Part shown: piece by piece, positions 9,400 to 17,388 of the stretch
How the letters are laid out: each line of letters starts with the position of its first letter
Position numbering within the stretch: position 1 is the first letter of the stretch
From: JAAYFJ01 sp964344295
GTDB lineage: Bacteria > Bacillota > Clostridia > Tissierellales > Peptoniphilaceae
Direction: 5' to 3'
Length of the DNA: 64,000 nucleotides
Assembly (NCBI GenBank): GCA_964344295.1
Contig: CAYFMR010000004.1
Coordinates: 1 to 64,000, forward strand
The notes under the pieces: generated by a model
What the model saw: the letters and a program-made list of their open reading frames with translations, nothing else
The model's database searches: none
What the model was told of the DNA's origin: nothing
Translations under genes and position numbers: made by a program

Positions 9400-10189
9400 C
9401 AAATACAATGGCCTTGGAAGGTGCATAACGCTTACTCACTTCCAACTCATAATGCTCGTTGAGCTCGTAACCCGCCATAGCCAAATGGCGTGTCACCTCA
9501 TCAGCGGCCCATTGGGGTGTGTTGTTTTCCTCACTTAAATGGCCTAAAAGCACCTTCTCTCCCTTACCTTGCAAGAGCTTCGCCAAGCAAACCCCGGCGT
9601 GTTCGTTGCTCAGGTGACCGCGAATTCCCAGGATCCGCTCCTTCAAGTGCCAGGGATAGTTTCCTTCTCGCAGGGCCTTTACATCGTGATTGGACTCCAA
9701 ATAATAGACATCGCTATCTTCCATGGCAGTCAACATCGGCGGCGAAATCCACCCCGTATCGGTGACCACAGAAATCTTGCGCGGGCCCCATTGCAAAATA
9801 TAACACACGGGATCCAAGGCATCATGGTTTGATGCTAGGGGATAAATCCCCACATCGGCCAACGCAAAACTCCGCCCCCGATCCACCGTCTTGATAAGCT
9901 CTTGGGGAATGACCCCCAACGAATCTCCAATGCCTGCCCAAGTCCCCGGCGTGGCGTACACAGGAATGCCGTGACGTCTTGCCAACACCCCGACCGCTCC
10001 CGTGTGATCGCGGTGCTCATGGGTCAACAAAATGGCGTCAATATCTTTTGCATTGACACCAACCTCTGCTAATAAAAACTCGATGCGCTTGCCGTTTAAG
10101 CCGGCATCGATGAGTATCTTTGTGTGGTTTGTTTCCACCAGCTGGCTATTTCCGGAACTGCCGGACGCCAGAGAAAAAAATCGTAACAT
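9392..10189 (-). CDS. walJ: WalJ/YycJ metallo-beta-lactamase-fold hydrolase
   Basis: 265-aa metallo-beta-lactamase-fold protein with the metal motif LLTHEHRDHTG (about residues 56-66). Family members are probable DNA/RNA nucleases that co-occur with the WalRK system. Start at the ATG at 10187-10189 with GGAGG seven bases upstream; the open frame extends 48 codons further without an RBS. In Bacillus it is the distal gene of the wal operon, but here it sits about 5.6 kb from yycHI and on its own. Confidence 0.9.
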   Translation of the reverse strand: MLRFFSLASGSSGNSQLVETNHTKILIDAGLNGKRIEFLLAEVGVNAKDIDAILLTHEHRDHTGAVGVLARRHGIPVYATPGTWAGIGDSLGVIPQELIKTVDRGRSFALADVGIYPLASNHDALDPVCYILQWGPRKISVVTDTGWISPPMLTAMEDSDVYYLESNHDVKALREGNYPWHLKERILGIRGHLSNEHAGVCLAKLLQGKGEKVLLGHLSEENNTPQWAADEVTRHLAMAGYELNEHYELEVSKRYAPSKAIVFEK

Positions 10190-10303
10190 AGTGACCTCCG
10201 CCCTCATTATACCACTAGTCTTCTTTTTTCGCTCACTCTTTGGCCCCGAAAATGCAAAGATACGGTAAACTCTCCCGCCTCCTGTCGCAGAAAAGGCGGT
10301 TTG

Positions 10304-10312
10304 TGGTATAAT
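10304..10312 (+). promoter_or_regulatory. Extended -10 promoter for the PspC gene
   Basis: TGG followed by a perfect TATAAT (10307-10312), an extended -10 element; no convincing -35. The start codon lies 37 bp downstream. Confidence 0.5.
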
Positions 10313-10348
10313 AGATTTACAGTCATGAAACACAAAGGAGTGAACCCT

Positions 10349-10573
10349 ATGAAAAAACTATACCGTCGTATGGATAATCGCATCTTCTCCGGCGTCTGCT
10401 CCGGCATCGCCGACTACTTTGGCATCGATCCCACCCTCGTCCGCGTGGCTTGGGTCATCTTCTCCCTGTTTTACGGAGCCGGTGTCCTCTTGTACATCCT
10501 TTGCATCTTCATCATCCCCCGAGATGACAAGTACCTAGGCCCCCATGATCAAGATGGGAGTGATTTTTACTAA
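10349..10573 (+). CDS. PspC domain membrane protein
   Basis: 74-aa small membrane protein made of a single PspC domain: a basic start (MKKLYRRMDNR), the conserved GVCSGIADYFG segment, then a transmembrane helix ending in a short charged tail. PspC proteins are linked to envelope stress responses. Start at the ATG with AAAGGAG upstream; the frame is open 16 codons further without an RBS. Its stop overlaps the start of the next gene (TAATG), indicating translational coupling. Confidence 0.9.
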   Translation: MKKLYRRMDNRIFSGVCSGIADYFGIDPTLVRVAWVIFSLFYGAGVLLYILCIFIIPRDDKYLGPHDQDGSDFY

Positions 10574-11307
10574 TGAATCGACTAGACTGTCAAGAAGGCC
10601 GAGCCTTTCTCACCGACAACCTGCGCAAAGCCTTTGACTTTCGCCAAACTGACCAGAACCAAGGGGTTCCCATGCCCCCGGCCAGTCGCCACCCCTTTAA
10701 GCCCCTGATCCCACTTCCGGAGCCGACCCCATTGGAAGCTCCTTTAGGCGATGTGATCAAGCACCGATCCTCTTTGCGCCAATTTGGTCCGGGGTCCGTT
10801 TCCCTGGAAGCCCTCTCTGCCATCCTGGAAGCCACCCAAGGCGTTCGAGAAACCGTGGGAGATCACGTCCTACGCTACGTGCCCTCCGCCGGCAATCGCC
10901 ATGCCCTGGAGCTCTATCTCATCGCCAGCCGCGTGGACAACTTGGAACCCGGCATCTACCGCTACTACCCCCTCACTCACGGCCTGGAACCCGTAGCCCC
11001 GCCTTTAGCCGAAGAAGCCCTTACCAAGGCGACCTTGGGGCAAGCCTTCTTGGAGCACGCGCCCCTGACCCTCATCTACTCTGCCGTCCCCTACCGCATG
11101 GAATGGCGCTACGGCCCCACCTCCTACCGAGTCCTGCTCATGGACGCCGGCCACGCCATGCAAAATGCCATCCTCGCCGGAGAAGCCCTGGGACTGGGCT
11201 CCTGCCCTGTCGCCGCCTATGACCAACAAGCCATGGATGTCATCCTCGGCATTGACGGCTCCAATGAACTGACCCTCTACCTGGCCGCTATGGGACCGCG
11301 TCCATGA
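10573..11307 (+). CDS. SagB-type nitroreductase-family oxidoreductase
   Basis: 244-aa FMN-dependent nitroreductase-fold protein resembling the SagB/ThcOx dehydrogenase subgroup: the RSSLRQF motif (about residues 65-72), SAGNRHALELYL, and a C-terminal GHAMQNAILAGEALGLGSC flavin-binding segment. In bacteriocin clusters SagB oxidises azolines, but no cyclodehydratase (SagC/D) or precursor peptide is visible here, so a stand-alone flavin oxidoreductase is more likely. Coupled to pspC by a 1-bp overlap and to the next gene by ATGA. Confidence 0.88.
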   Translation: MNRLDCQEGRAFLTDNLRKAFDFRQTDQNQGVPMPPASRHPFKPLIPLPEPTPLEAPLGDVIKHRSSLRQFGPGSVSLEALSAILEATQGVRETVGDHVLRYVPSAGNRHALELYLIASRVDNLEPGIYRYYPLTHGLEPVAPPLAEEALTKATLGQAFLEHAPLTLIYSAVPYRMEWRYGPTSYRVLLMDAGHAMQNAILAGEALGLGSCPVAAYDQQAMDVILGIDGSNELTLYLAAMGPRP

Positions 11308-11702
11308 AAAAACGCCGCTCCCTGCTACCGGGTCTCTTGGCCCTGACCTTCTTCCTCCTCATGGGCAGCTACTTCTACCGCTCCCTGCGAGGCGTCCGAT
11401 CCCTATTGAAACAAGAACCGGCTCTGGCAGAGCTCTTTACCGCCGATGGCCAACTGATTAGCCAAATCCAAGGGGATGAGCTGACCACCCTTGCCCACAC
11501 CTTTGCAGCCACCAAAGTCAAGCCCGTCTCCCGGATCATCCAATCCAAAGCCCCCTACCGCATCCACTTTCTCGACGACCAAGGCAACGCCGTCGGTGCC
11601 TTTCGCTTCGGCCAAGGCATGCTCGAACAAGACGGCTACGCTCTGGCTGTCCTGGATGGTCCCATGCCTTACGACTTACTTATCCCCTACCTCACCCCGT
11701 AA
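11304..11702 (+). CDS. Small membrane-anchored protein of unknown function
   Basis: 132 aa with a basic N-terminus and one transmembrane helix (about residues 8-26), then a mixed alpha/beta soluble part rich in short charged turns. No recognisable family. The 4-bp ATGA overlap with the nitroreductase gene and the shared terminator place it as the last gene of a three-gene envelope-associated operon (PspC, nitroreductase, this). Confidence 0.75.
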   Translation: MKKRRSLLPGLLALTFFLLMGSYFYRSLRGVRSLLKQEPALAELFTADGQLISQIQGDELTTLAHTFAATKVKPVSRIIQSKAPYRIHFLDDQGNAVGAFRFGQGMLEQDGYALAVLDGPMPYDLLIPYLTP

Positions 11703-11716
11703 GCGGTGAGGCTTTT
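11690..11716 (+). terminator. Intrinsic terminator
   Basis: CCTCACC (11690-11696) / GGTGAGG (11705-11711) followed by CTTTTT; the 5' arm lies within the last codons of the preceding gene. Confidence 0.8.
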
Positions 11717-11769
11717 TGTGTATTTTTAGCCCTTTCTCCATCTCCATTAGTGACAAATCGGTTACACCA

Positions 11770-11831
11770 TGTGGATAAGCGCCACCTTTTCCCACAGATT
11801 ATCCACAGACCTCACGCTATTCTGTGGATAA
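11770..11831. promoter_or_regulatory. Cluster of three perfect DnaA boxes
   Basis: TTATCCACA occurs at 11799-11807 and on the other strand at 11770-11778 and 11823-11831, all exact matches to the DnaA 9-mer, within 62 bp. A weaker match, TTTTCCCACA, lies at 11787-11796. The cluster lies directly upstream of the ECF gene promoter. Possible roles are DnaA titration, DnaA control of the downstream promoter, or an origin element. Confidence 0.8.
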
Positions 11832-11838
11832 TCGGGAC

Positions 11839-11867
11839 TTCTCACCGTCTCAGGAGTTTGGTATACT
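11839..11867 (+). promoter_or_regulatory. Promoter of the ECF S-component gene
   Basis: TTCTCA (11839-11844), a 17-bp spacer, TATACT (11862-11867). The leader to the start codon is about 20 nt, too short for a riboswitch. Confidence 0.55.
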
Positions 11868-11887
11868 AGCTAACAGGAGGAAGTGAC

Positions 11888-12397
11888 ATGAAAAAACTAA
11901 CTACGAAAAAACTAACACTATACGGACTCTTCATCGCCCTAGTCACCGTGAGCACGATCATCCTCGTGTTTCCCACCTTCTTCACCAAAGGCTACGTCAA
12001 CATGGGCGACACCATGGTCTTATTCGCCGCTTACTTATTTGGCGGCATACCCGGCATGATCATCGGCGGCATCGGATCCGCTCTGGCCGACGCCATCCTG
12101 GGCTACTACGTCTACGTCCCCATCACCCTCATCGTCAAAGGACTGGAAGGACTCTTGGCCGGCAAGCTCTTTACCTCACTACACCAATCCAAGCGAGCGA
12201 CCATCCCCATCTCCTATTTTGGAGGTCTTTTGATGGTCGGCGGATACTTCGTCTTTGAAATCTATCTCTACGGCTTTGAAGCAGCCCTTGCCAGCACTGC
12301 CGGCAATCTCATCCAAGCCGTCAGCTCCGCCACCGCCGCCTGGATCCTTTACTATGCCATCGGCGATCGCATCCGCCAACAACTCAACAGCCCCTAA
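11888..12397 (+). CDS. ECF transporter S component (vitamin uptake)
   Basis: 169-aa integral membrane protein with about five to six helices, of the ECF-RibT/HmpT type. The GYVNMGDTMVLFAAYLFGG segment and the following glycine-rich PGMIIGGIGSALAD are typical of S components that capture thiamine precursors or other vitamins. It works with a shared EcfA/A'/T module, which is not in this window. Start ATG with AGGAGG seven bases upstream. Monocistronic and ends at a strong terminator. The DnaA boxes just upstream are unusual for such a gene. Substrate not predictable. Confidence 0.85.
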   Translation: MKKLTTKKLTLYGLFIALVTVSTIILVFPTFFTKGYVNMGDTMVLFAAYLFGGIPGMIIGGIGSALADAILGYYVYVPITLIVKGLEGLLAGKLFTSLHQSKRATIPISYFGGLLMVGGYFVFEIYLYGFEAALASTAGNLIQAVSSATAAWILYYAIGDRIRQQLNSP

Positions 12398-12402
12398 CCC
12401 CC

Positions 12403-12428
12403 ATCCCCGGCTTGCCGGGGATTTTCTT
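12403..12428 (+). terminator. Intrinsic terminator
   Basis: CCCCGG (12405-12410) / CCGGGG (12415-12420) with a 4-nt loop followed by ATTTTCTTT. Confidence 0.85.
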
Positions 12429-12575
12429 TGCCCATCCTTGCACCGTCCATCATCGCCCCTCTGTGGTCAAATGATTTAGCCACCTTTGCCACCACCTGGA
12501 TAGGGACGAGTTCCTACAAGACCCGCACCAACACGGTGCCTCCGGGAAGCCGCACCCTGCACCGGTGTGGCTCCC

Positions 12576-12616
12576 ATCAAAAAACTGCCTTCACGTCATG
12601 TGAAGGCAGTGTCTTT
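12576..12616 (-). terminator. Terminator of the stalk-domain gene at 12633
   Basis: 11-bp stem ACTGCCTTCAC (12584-12594) / GTGAAGGCAGT (12600-12610); on the minus strand the stem is followed by TTTTTTGATGG. The same TTTTTTGATG tail recurs after several other terminators in this window. The 12429-12575 spacer holds nothing else I can recognise. Confidence 0.8.
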
Positions 12617-12632
12617 TGTCTGTTTCTAACGT

Positions 12633-13538
12633 CTATTCTCCATAGATATCCTCGCCGGTAATCGGTGCCGTGCCGTAGTAGTCGGTGAGGATTTGGCTGA
12701 TAGCCATGTAGTAGTAATCGAGACTGGTGTAGATGGGAAGGTAGATGTCCATGGTGCCGCCGGTGGGTAGGTAATGTTCATCCAGCCAAGCATCCACGCC
12801 GCTCGTTAAATTCGCCATGTAGGCCTTGGGATCGGCGCTTAGGCTCGGGGTCTCTTTCACTAGCTGCAATAAAAGCCCTTGCAGCTCTTCGGATTCTCGC
12901 ACCGCTTCGTCACGTAATTCCACTGTCGTGGCCAGGTTAGCCGAACGCGTTTCCCATTGCTGTTGTAATGCTCTGATTTTTCCCAGCACTTCCGTCCGCT
13001 TGTCTCCTGTCGGTTGCGGAGCCGGCGTCGGCTGAGGAGTCGGGTTCGCGCTGGCAAGTTGGGCGGCTCTGGTATCGTCATAAAGCACCTGTTCGCCCTT
13101 TTTCATGCTCACCGTGTACGTCTGTTGATCCCATTCGATGGCAGCGTTTAAGAAGTTGGCGATGACTCGCATGGGCACCAGGGTGCGATCGTGATCCATG
13201 TCGATGATCGGCGGCGCCTCGATGGTTTGGTCCTTGGCGTGCATAAAGGCGATGACAGGATCTCCGATGGTCAGGTACATTTGGTCAAACAGCTGGCCCT
13301 TTTGGTACACACTGATGGTCACCAGTTGTTTCTCTTGATTCCAGTCCACCTGGCAATCAAAGTGCTCTGCAATGACTCTTAGCGGCACAAAGGTGCGGTC
13401 GGCAATGATCCGCGGCGGTGCATCCGCTTGGATCGTTTGGCCATCTAACACCAGACGAATCGGAGGATGGGCATAGCTAACGGTCACCATGCCAAACGCC
13501 AGCAGCAACGCCAGCACAATCACAGTCAATCTCTTCAT
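12633..13538 (-). CDS. Secreted stalk-domain (copper amine oxidase N-terminal-like) protein, paralogue A
   Basis: 301 aa with a Sec signal peptide (MKRLTVIVLALLLAFG, cleavage after SYA) and a tandem copper-amine-oxidase N1-type stalk domain. In it VLDGQTIQADAPP, DRTFVPLRVIAEHFDCQVDWNQE and DRTLVPMRVIANFLNAAIEWDQ form the two characteristic beta-alpha-beta repeats (about residues 30-150). A Pro/Thr linker (about 165-180) and a helical C-terminal region with no known domain follow. The enzyme domain of amine oxidase is absent, as usual in clostridial surface proteins. Start chosen: the second of two adjacent ATG codons, six bases from AGGAGG. Clear tandem paralogue of the next gene, even ending in the same ITGEDIYG-type tail. 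Confidence 0.85.
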   Translation of the reverse strand: MKRLTVIVLALLLAFGMVTVSYAHPPIRLVLDGQTIQADAPPRIIADRTFVPLRVIAEHFDCQVDWNQEKQLVTISVYQKGQLFDQMYLTIGDPVIAFMHAKDQTIEAPPIIDMDHDRTLVPMRVIANFLNAAIEWDQQTYTVSMKKGEQVLYDDTRAAQLASANPTPQPTPAPQPTGDKRTEVLGKIRALQQQWETRSANLATTVELRDEAVRESEELQGLLLQLVKETPSLSADPKAYMANLTSGVDAWLDEHYLPTGGTMDIYLPIYTSLDYYYMAISQILTDYYGTAPITGEDIYGE

Positions 13539-13643
13539 CATTCTCCTCCTTTGTTGACTTGCTTTCTCTTTCATTTTCATGCTCTGATGTCATTATACCT
13601 CTTTTTTCCCGCCTACACCGCAGTTTTCGTCCATTTACCCTAT

Positions 13644-14528
13644 CTAATTCCCGTAAAGATCCTCACCGGTAATGGGTGGCAAGCCATATTGTTCCACAAT
13701 GATGTCGCTGATGACCCTGTAATAGAAATCATGGCCGCCTATCAGGCGGTAATAACGCGACGCGCCTCCCTCATCTGCCGGACCGTATTCTTCCATCCAT
13801 GCCTCATGGCGCTCTTCGATGTTGGCCATATAATCCTCATAGCTGCCCACGTACTCAATCAGACGCGGAGTGTCGTACACCAGTCGGCGCACCACTTCCC
13901 GCAGTTCTTTGACCTGCATTTCCGCCTCTTGGACTAAAGCCGCATCGGAAGCACCCTCTCTGGGCGTCCGCGCTTCCCATGTCTTTTGCAATGCCTTAAT
14001 CTCCGCCAGCACCTGATCACGCTTGTCTCCTCCAGGTGGCTTCGGAAGGTCAAACTGCGCCGCCCGTTTCTCATCAAACAGCAGCATCGGGCCCTTTTTC
14101 ATGGTGACGGTGTAGGTGCTTTGATCCCAGTCGATGTCCGCATTCAAGAAGTTGGCGATGACTCGCATGGGAACCAGGGTGCGGTTTTGGTACAAAATCG
14201 GTGGCGCCTCGATTTTACGGTCCCTCGCGTCCTGATAACTGGCCACGGGGTAATCGACGGTTACCATCATAAAGTCAAATATCTCATCACCCTTTTTTTC
14301 CCAAATGGTCGCCGTCTTCAGCTCCTGATTCCATCCAACCTCGCAACCAAAGGATTCACTGATCACGCGCAGAGGCACCATGGTCCTGCCGTTGACGATC
14401 TGCGGGGGGACATCCGTCTCAATGACCTTCCCGTCCAAAACCAAGGTGACGGGGGGATGGGCGTAGGTTACCATCGTCATGCCAAACACCAATAACAGCA
14501 CCCATGCCATTAGAGCAAACTTTTTCAT
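13644..14528 (-). CDS. Secreted stalk-domain protein, paralogue B
   Basis: 294 aa with the same architecture as the gene downstream: signal peptide (MKKFALMAWVLLLVFG), two stalk repeats (GRTMVPLRVISESFGCEVGWNQE and NRTLVPMRVIANFLNADIDWDQ), then a helical C-terminal region ending TGEDLYGN. It lacks the Pro/Thr linker of paralogue A. Start is ATG at 14528 with AAGGAGG upstream, rather than the TTG two codons before. About 100 bp separates the two genes and each has its own RBS; the pair clearly arose by tandem duplication. Likely cell-envelope located; function unknown. Confidence 0.85.
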   Translation of the reverse strand: MKKFALMAWVLLLVFGMTMVTYAHPPVTLVLDGKVIETDVPPQIVNGRTMVPLRVISESFGCEVGWNQELKTATIWEKKGDEIFDFMMVTVDYPVASYQDARDRKIEAPPILYQNRTLVPMRVIANFLNADIDWDQSTYTVTMKKGPMLLFDEKRAAQFDLPKPPGGDKRDQVLAEIKALQKTWEARTPREGASDAALVQEAEMQVKELREVVRRLVYDTPRLIEYVGSYEDYMANIEERHEAWMEEYGPADEGGASRYYRLIGGHDFYYRVISDIIVEQYGLPPITGEDLYGN

Positions 14529-14921
14529 CTTCAACCTCCTTATTCTGTTTTTTCATCTTTCGTTCGCTTTCGTTTCTATACTTTTATTATACCTCTTTTC
14601 TCCCCAGCCGTCACCCTCAGGACCGCAGCTACGCCTGCAGATCTATGCTATGATCTGGACAGAGCATGGATCGGACGGCTCCGCCATAGGGTCGTCGCCA
14701 ACACCTTTTCGATAGGCGTTGGCTTCCGTATCACCTACAACCTCAATCCATACTCACAAAAAAACAGGACCACTCTGGTCCTGTTTCGCGTTTCTGTTCC
14801 ATTCATACGCCCTCGTGGAATCGGTACTGTCGTGTAGCCTGGTGACCACACCGGCGTCCCGTGCCTATTGGCAGAGTTTTCCAGACTACTCATGCCTTTG
14901 GGATCCAGCTGCCCGGCAAAC
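14529..14921. other. Intergenic stretch with one terminator
   Basis: Contains the upstream region of paralogue B (a TATAAT-like element on the minus strand near 14586) and a terminator at 14758-14789. The remaining sequence, GC-rich, shows no frame with an RBS or family match, and nothing else recognisable. Confidence 0.6.
14758..14789 (-). terminator. Terminator of the CoA-disulfide reductase operon
   Basis: 11-bp perfect stem AAACAGGACCA (14762-14772) / TGGTCCTGTTT (14776-14786) with a 3-nt loop and a run of T on the minus strand. Confidence 0.85.
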
Positions 14922-16880
14922 TCATGCGAGAGCGTTTCCCTTTTGCAGTCTCACCGTAAACTGGCCCTTAGACGCCTCCTGAGACAGCAAGGTGTTTCCC
15001 GTGTGCTTTGCCCAAGCGGCAATGTCTCGCGCAAAGCCCGGGTCTGTGGCTACCACTTCCAACACATCCCCTTCCTGCAACCCTTCCATTTTCTTGCCCA
15101 CTTGCACCATGGGGCCGGGACAGCTGAGACCGCAAACGTTCAGGGTCTCAAGGGTTTCCAAAGAAGCGGAGTCCTCCTTTTCTTCCGCCGTCGAGACTTT
15201 TCCCTGTTCCGTAGAGGCTGTGCCCTGCTGACCTCCCGCTTCCTGATCCATCACCGTACGGTAGGCGCCCATCAGGTTGGATGCCATGAAACCGTGTCCT
15301 TTCAAGATGCGCTCAGAGATGTAGCCCTGTACGCCGACGGCACAGTAGGCCAGGTAGTGCTTGCCTTTGTCCAGCTCACTCAGGCGATCCCGCAGCTGGG
15401 GCAGTGGGATATGGACGGCGCCGGGTAGCATGCCCGCAATGACTTCGTCATCGGCTCGCACATCCAAGAGCTGGTAGCGCTCCGGCGCTTCCAGGTAGTC
15501 CTTGTAGCGCACTGCGTCTGTCAGACCATCCAGGATATTGGTCGCCACATAGCCGGCAAAGTTCACGGGATCCTTTGCCGACGAATAGGGCGGTGCATAG
15601 GCCAGTTCCAGGTTGGCTAAATCATCCACCGTGCCTCGGAAATGAATGGTGGTCGCAATGGTGTCGATGCGCTTGTCCACCCCGTCATAGCCCACAATCT
15701 GGGCCCCGAGCACGGTACGATCCGCGCCGAAGACCAGCTTAATGGTCAAAGGCACAGCACCGGGGTAATAGCCGGCATGGCTCATGGGGTGTACCAGGGA
15801 TACGAAGTAGTCCTTGCCATACACTTGGCCTTGGCGTGCCAAGGTCTTTTCATTGACGCCCGTGCTGGCCACGGTGAGGTCAAAGACTTTGGCCACACTG
15901 GTCCCCATGGTACCTGTGTAACTGCTCGGCTTTTGCCCCAGGAGGTTGGCGGATACTTCTCGACCCTGCTTATTGGCAGGACCGGCCAAGGGGATCGCCG
16001 TCTCTTCACCGGTAACGAACTCCTTCACGGCAATGACATCGCCAATGGCATAGATAGCGGGATCAGAGGTCTGCATGAATTCATTCACGCGGATGTGACC
16101 TCGGGGAGCCAACTCCAGCCCCGCCTTTTGAGCCAACTCGTTATTGGGACGCACCCCGATGGAGAGGATGATTAGATCCGCCTCCAACGCCTTGCCCGAT
16201 TGGAGCATGACGGTCTTGCCCCCGTCCTTCACGCCGGCAAAGCCCTCTTCCAAGAGGAGCTTCACACCTTTAAGCGCCATATGGTTTTCCACCAAAACGG
16301 CCATATCTTTGTCCAGCGGCGGCATGAGTTGGTCTTGCATTTCCACTACCGCCGTCTCAATCCCCAATTCCACCAGGTTCTCCGCCATCTCCAATCCAAT
16401 AAATCCGCCACCCACCACCACGGCCTTTTGTGGTGCATGGGCCTTGGCATAGGCTAAAATACGGTCCGCATCGGGGATGGTCCACAGGCTAAACACATTC
16501 GGCGCATCCACGCCTTCCACCGGTGGGATGAAGGGATGGGACCCAGTGGACAGGAGCAGCTTGTCATAGGATTCCTCGTATTGGCGATCTGCCACCTGAT
16601 CGTGCACCAGGACGGTCTTCTTTTCCCGGTCAATGGAAAGGACCTCGCTCTTCACGCGAATGTCCACCCCGTACTTCGCCTCCACCGACTCCTTCGTAGA
16701 CACCAACAGGGCATCTCGCTCAGGAATGACTCCGCCGACAAAATACGGCAGCCCGCAGTTGGCAAAGCTGATATACTCTCCGCGCTCAAATAATATGATC
16801 TCCGCCTCTTCGTTTAAACGACGCAAACGAGCAATCGCCGTGGCCCCACCGGCCACACCTCCGACAACTAAAATTTTCAT
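14922..16880 (-). CDS. CoA-disulfide reductase - rhodanese - TusA fusion (persulfide reductase)
   Basis: 652-aa three-part protein. Residues 1 to about 440 are a FAD/NAD(P)H pyridine-nucleotide-disulfide oxidoreductase with GGVAGGATAIA and the redox Cys42 in FANCGLPYF, diagnostic of CoA-disulfide/CoA-persulfide reductases. Residues about 455-545 form a rhodanese domain with active-site Cys in YCAVGVQG. Residues about 580-652 are a TusA/SirA domain with CGLSCPGP. Between rhodanese and TusA lies a Gln/Glu/Ser-rich linker. Known CoADR-Rhd proteins reduce CoA or protein persulfides and polysulfide; the added TusA would act as a sulfur carrier, so sulfane sulfur may be channelled within one chain. 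Its start overlaps the stop of the ArsR gene by 4 bp, making a tight sensor-effector operon. Confidence 0.93.
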   Translation of the reverse strand: MKILVVGGVAGGATAIARLRRLNEEAEIILFERGEYISFANCGLPYFVGGVIPERDALLVSTKESVEAKYGVDIRVKSEVLSIDREKKTVLVHDQVADRQYEESYDKLLLSTGSHPFIPPVEGVDAPNVFSLWTIPDADRILAYAKAHAPQKAVVVGGGFIGLEMAENLVELGIETAVVEMQDQLMPPLDKDMAVLVENHMALKGVKLLLEEGFAGVKDGGKTVMLQSGKALEADLIILSIGVRPNNELAQKAGLELAPRGHIRVNEFMQTSDPAIYAIGDVIAVKEFVTGEETAIPLAGPANKQGREVSANLLGQKPSSYTGTMGTSVAKVFDLTVASTGVNEKTLARQGQVYGKDYFVSLVHPMSHAGYYPGAVPLTIKLVFGADRTVLGAQIVGYDGVDKRIDTIATTIHFRGTVDDLANLELAYAPPYSSAKDPVNFAGYVATNILDGLTDAVRYKDYLEAPERYQLLDVRADDEVIAGMLPGAVHIPLPQLRDRLSELDKGKHYLAYCAVGVQGYISERILKGHGFMASNLMGAYRTVMDQEAGGQQGTASTEQGKVSTAEEKEDSASLETLETLNVCGLSCPGPMVQVGKKMEGLQEGDVLEVVATDPGFARDIAAWAKHTGNTLLSQEASKGQFTVRLQKGNALA

Positions 16881-17182
16881 GCTTCATAATCCTCCATCAA
16901 TTCCATTAACAACCGACGTACATCCTCGCGCTTAATATCATAAAACACGCGATTCTCGTCCTTGGTGCCCTCCACAATGTCCAAAGCCCTGAGCTTGGCC
17001 AAATGTTGGGAGAGATTCGACTGACTCACATCCATGCAACTGCCGATGTCCGCCACACTCGACGAACCATCCTGTGCCAACTTCATCAAGAGACACAACC
17101 GCACCGGATGACCCAGCGCCTTGAAAAGCTCCGCCTGATCCTCCAAATACGTGCGCCATCCTCGCTCCATCACCTTCTCCAT
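16877..17182 (-). CDS. ArsR-family regulator, possibly persulfide-sensing
   Basis: 101-aa winged-helix regulator (FKALGHPVRLCLLMKL, then the recognition region VSQSNLSQHLAKLRAL). It has two cysteines, Cys30 before helix 2 and Cys49 just before the recognition helix, and no CxC metal-binding pair. This resembles thiol-based sulfur sensors of the BigR/SqrR type in principle, though the Cys positions are not the classic ones. Operon partner is the persulfide reductase with a 4-bp overlap, and a thioredoxin gene is divergent. The RBS (AAGGA) is about 12 bases from the ATG, slightly long. Effector is inferred from context only. Confidence 0.88.
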   Translation of the reverse strand: MEKVMERGWRTYLEDQAELFKALGHPVRLCLLMKLAQDGSSSVADIGSCMDVSQSNLSQHLAKLRALDIVEGTKDENRVFYDIKREDVRRLLMELMEDYEA

Positions 17183-17388
17183 CGATTTTCACTTTCCTTC
17201 TTCATAAGCATATTATCATATTCTAATGTGCTAATGTTTTACCCAAAAAACAAGTCTTTAAAAGTACAATTGCCTCTTTTAAATGGAAATGGAAACCTGA
17301 TCCCCTGTTGAGAAATGGCCCAAGGGCTAAATTCTCCCGATTTGGGTATAGATGAAAAAACAATATGTCACTACAGAAAGGAACCCTT
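17183..17388. promoter_or_regulatory. Divergent control region between ArsR operon and thioredoxin
   Basis: AT-rich 206-bp spacer. On the minus strand a TATGAT/GATAAT element lies about 30 bp before the ArsR start. TAATGTGCTAATG (17222-17235 area) is a direct repeat of CTAATG that could be part of the operator. No exact ArsR-type palindrome is obvious. Confidence 0.35.

Noticed and set aside
10573..11307. Azole-peptide (SagB) bacteriocin cluster
   Set aside because: No cyclodehydratase, precursor peptide or exporter adjacent; a stand-alone nitroreductase is more likely.
11888..12397. TPP or other vitamin riboswitch before the ECF gene
   Set aside because: The leader from the -10 to the start codon is too short and has no matching motif.
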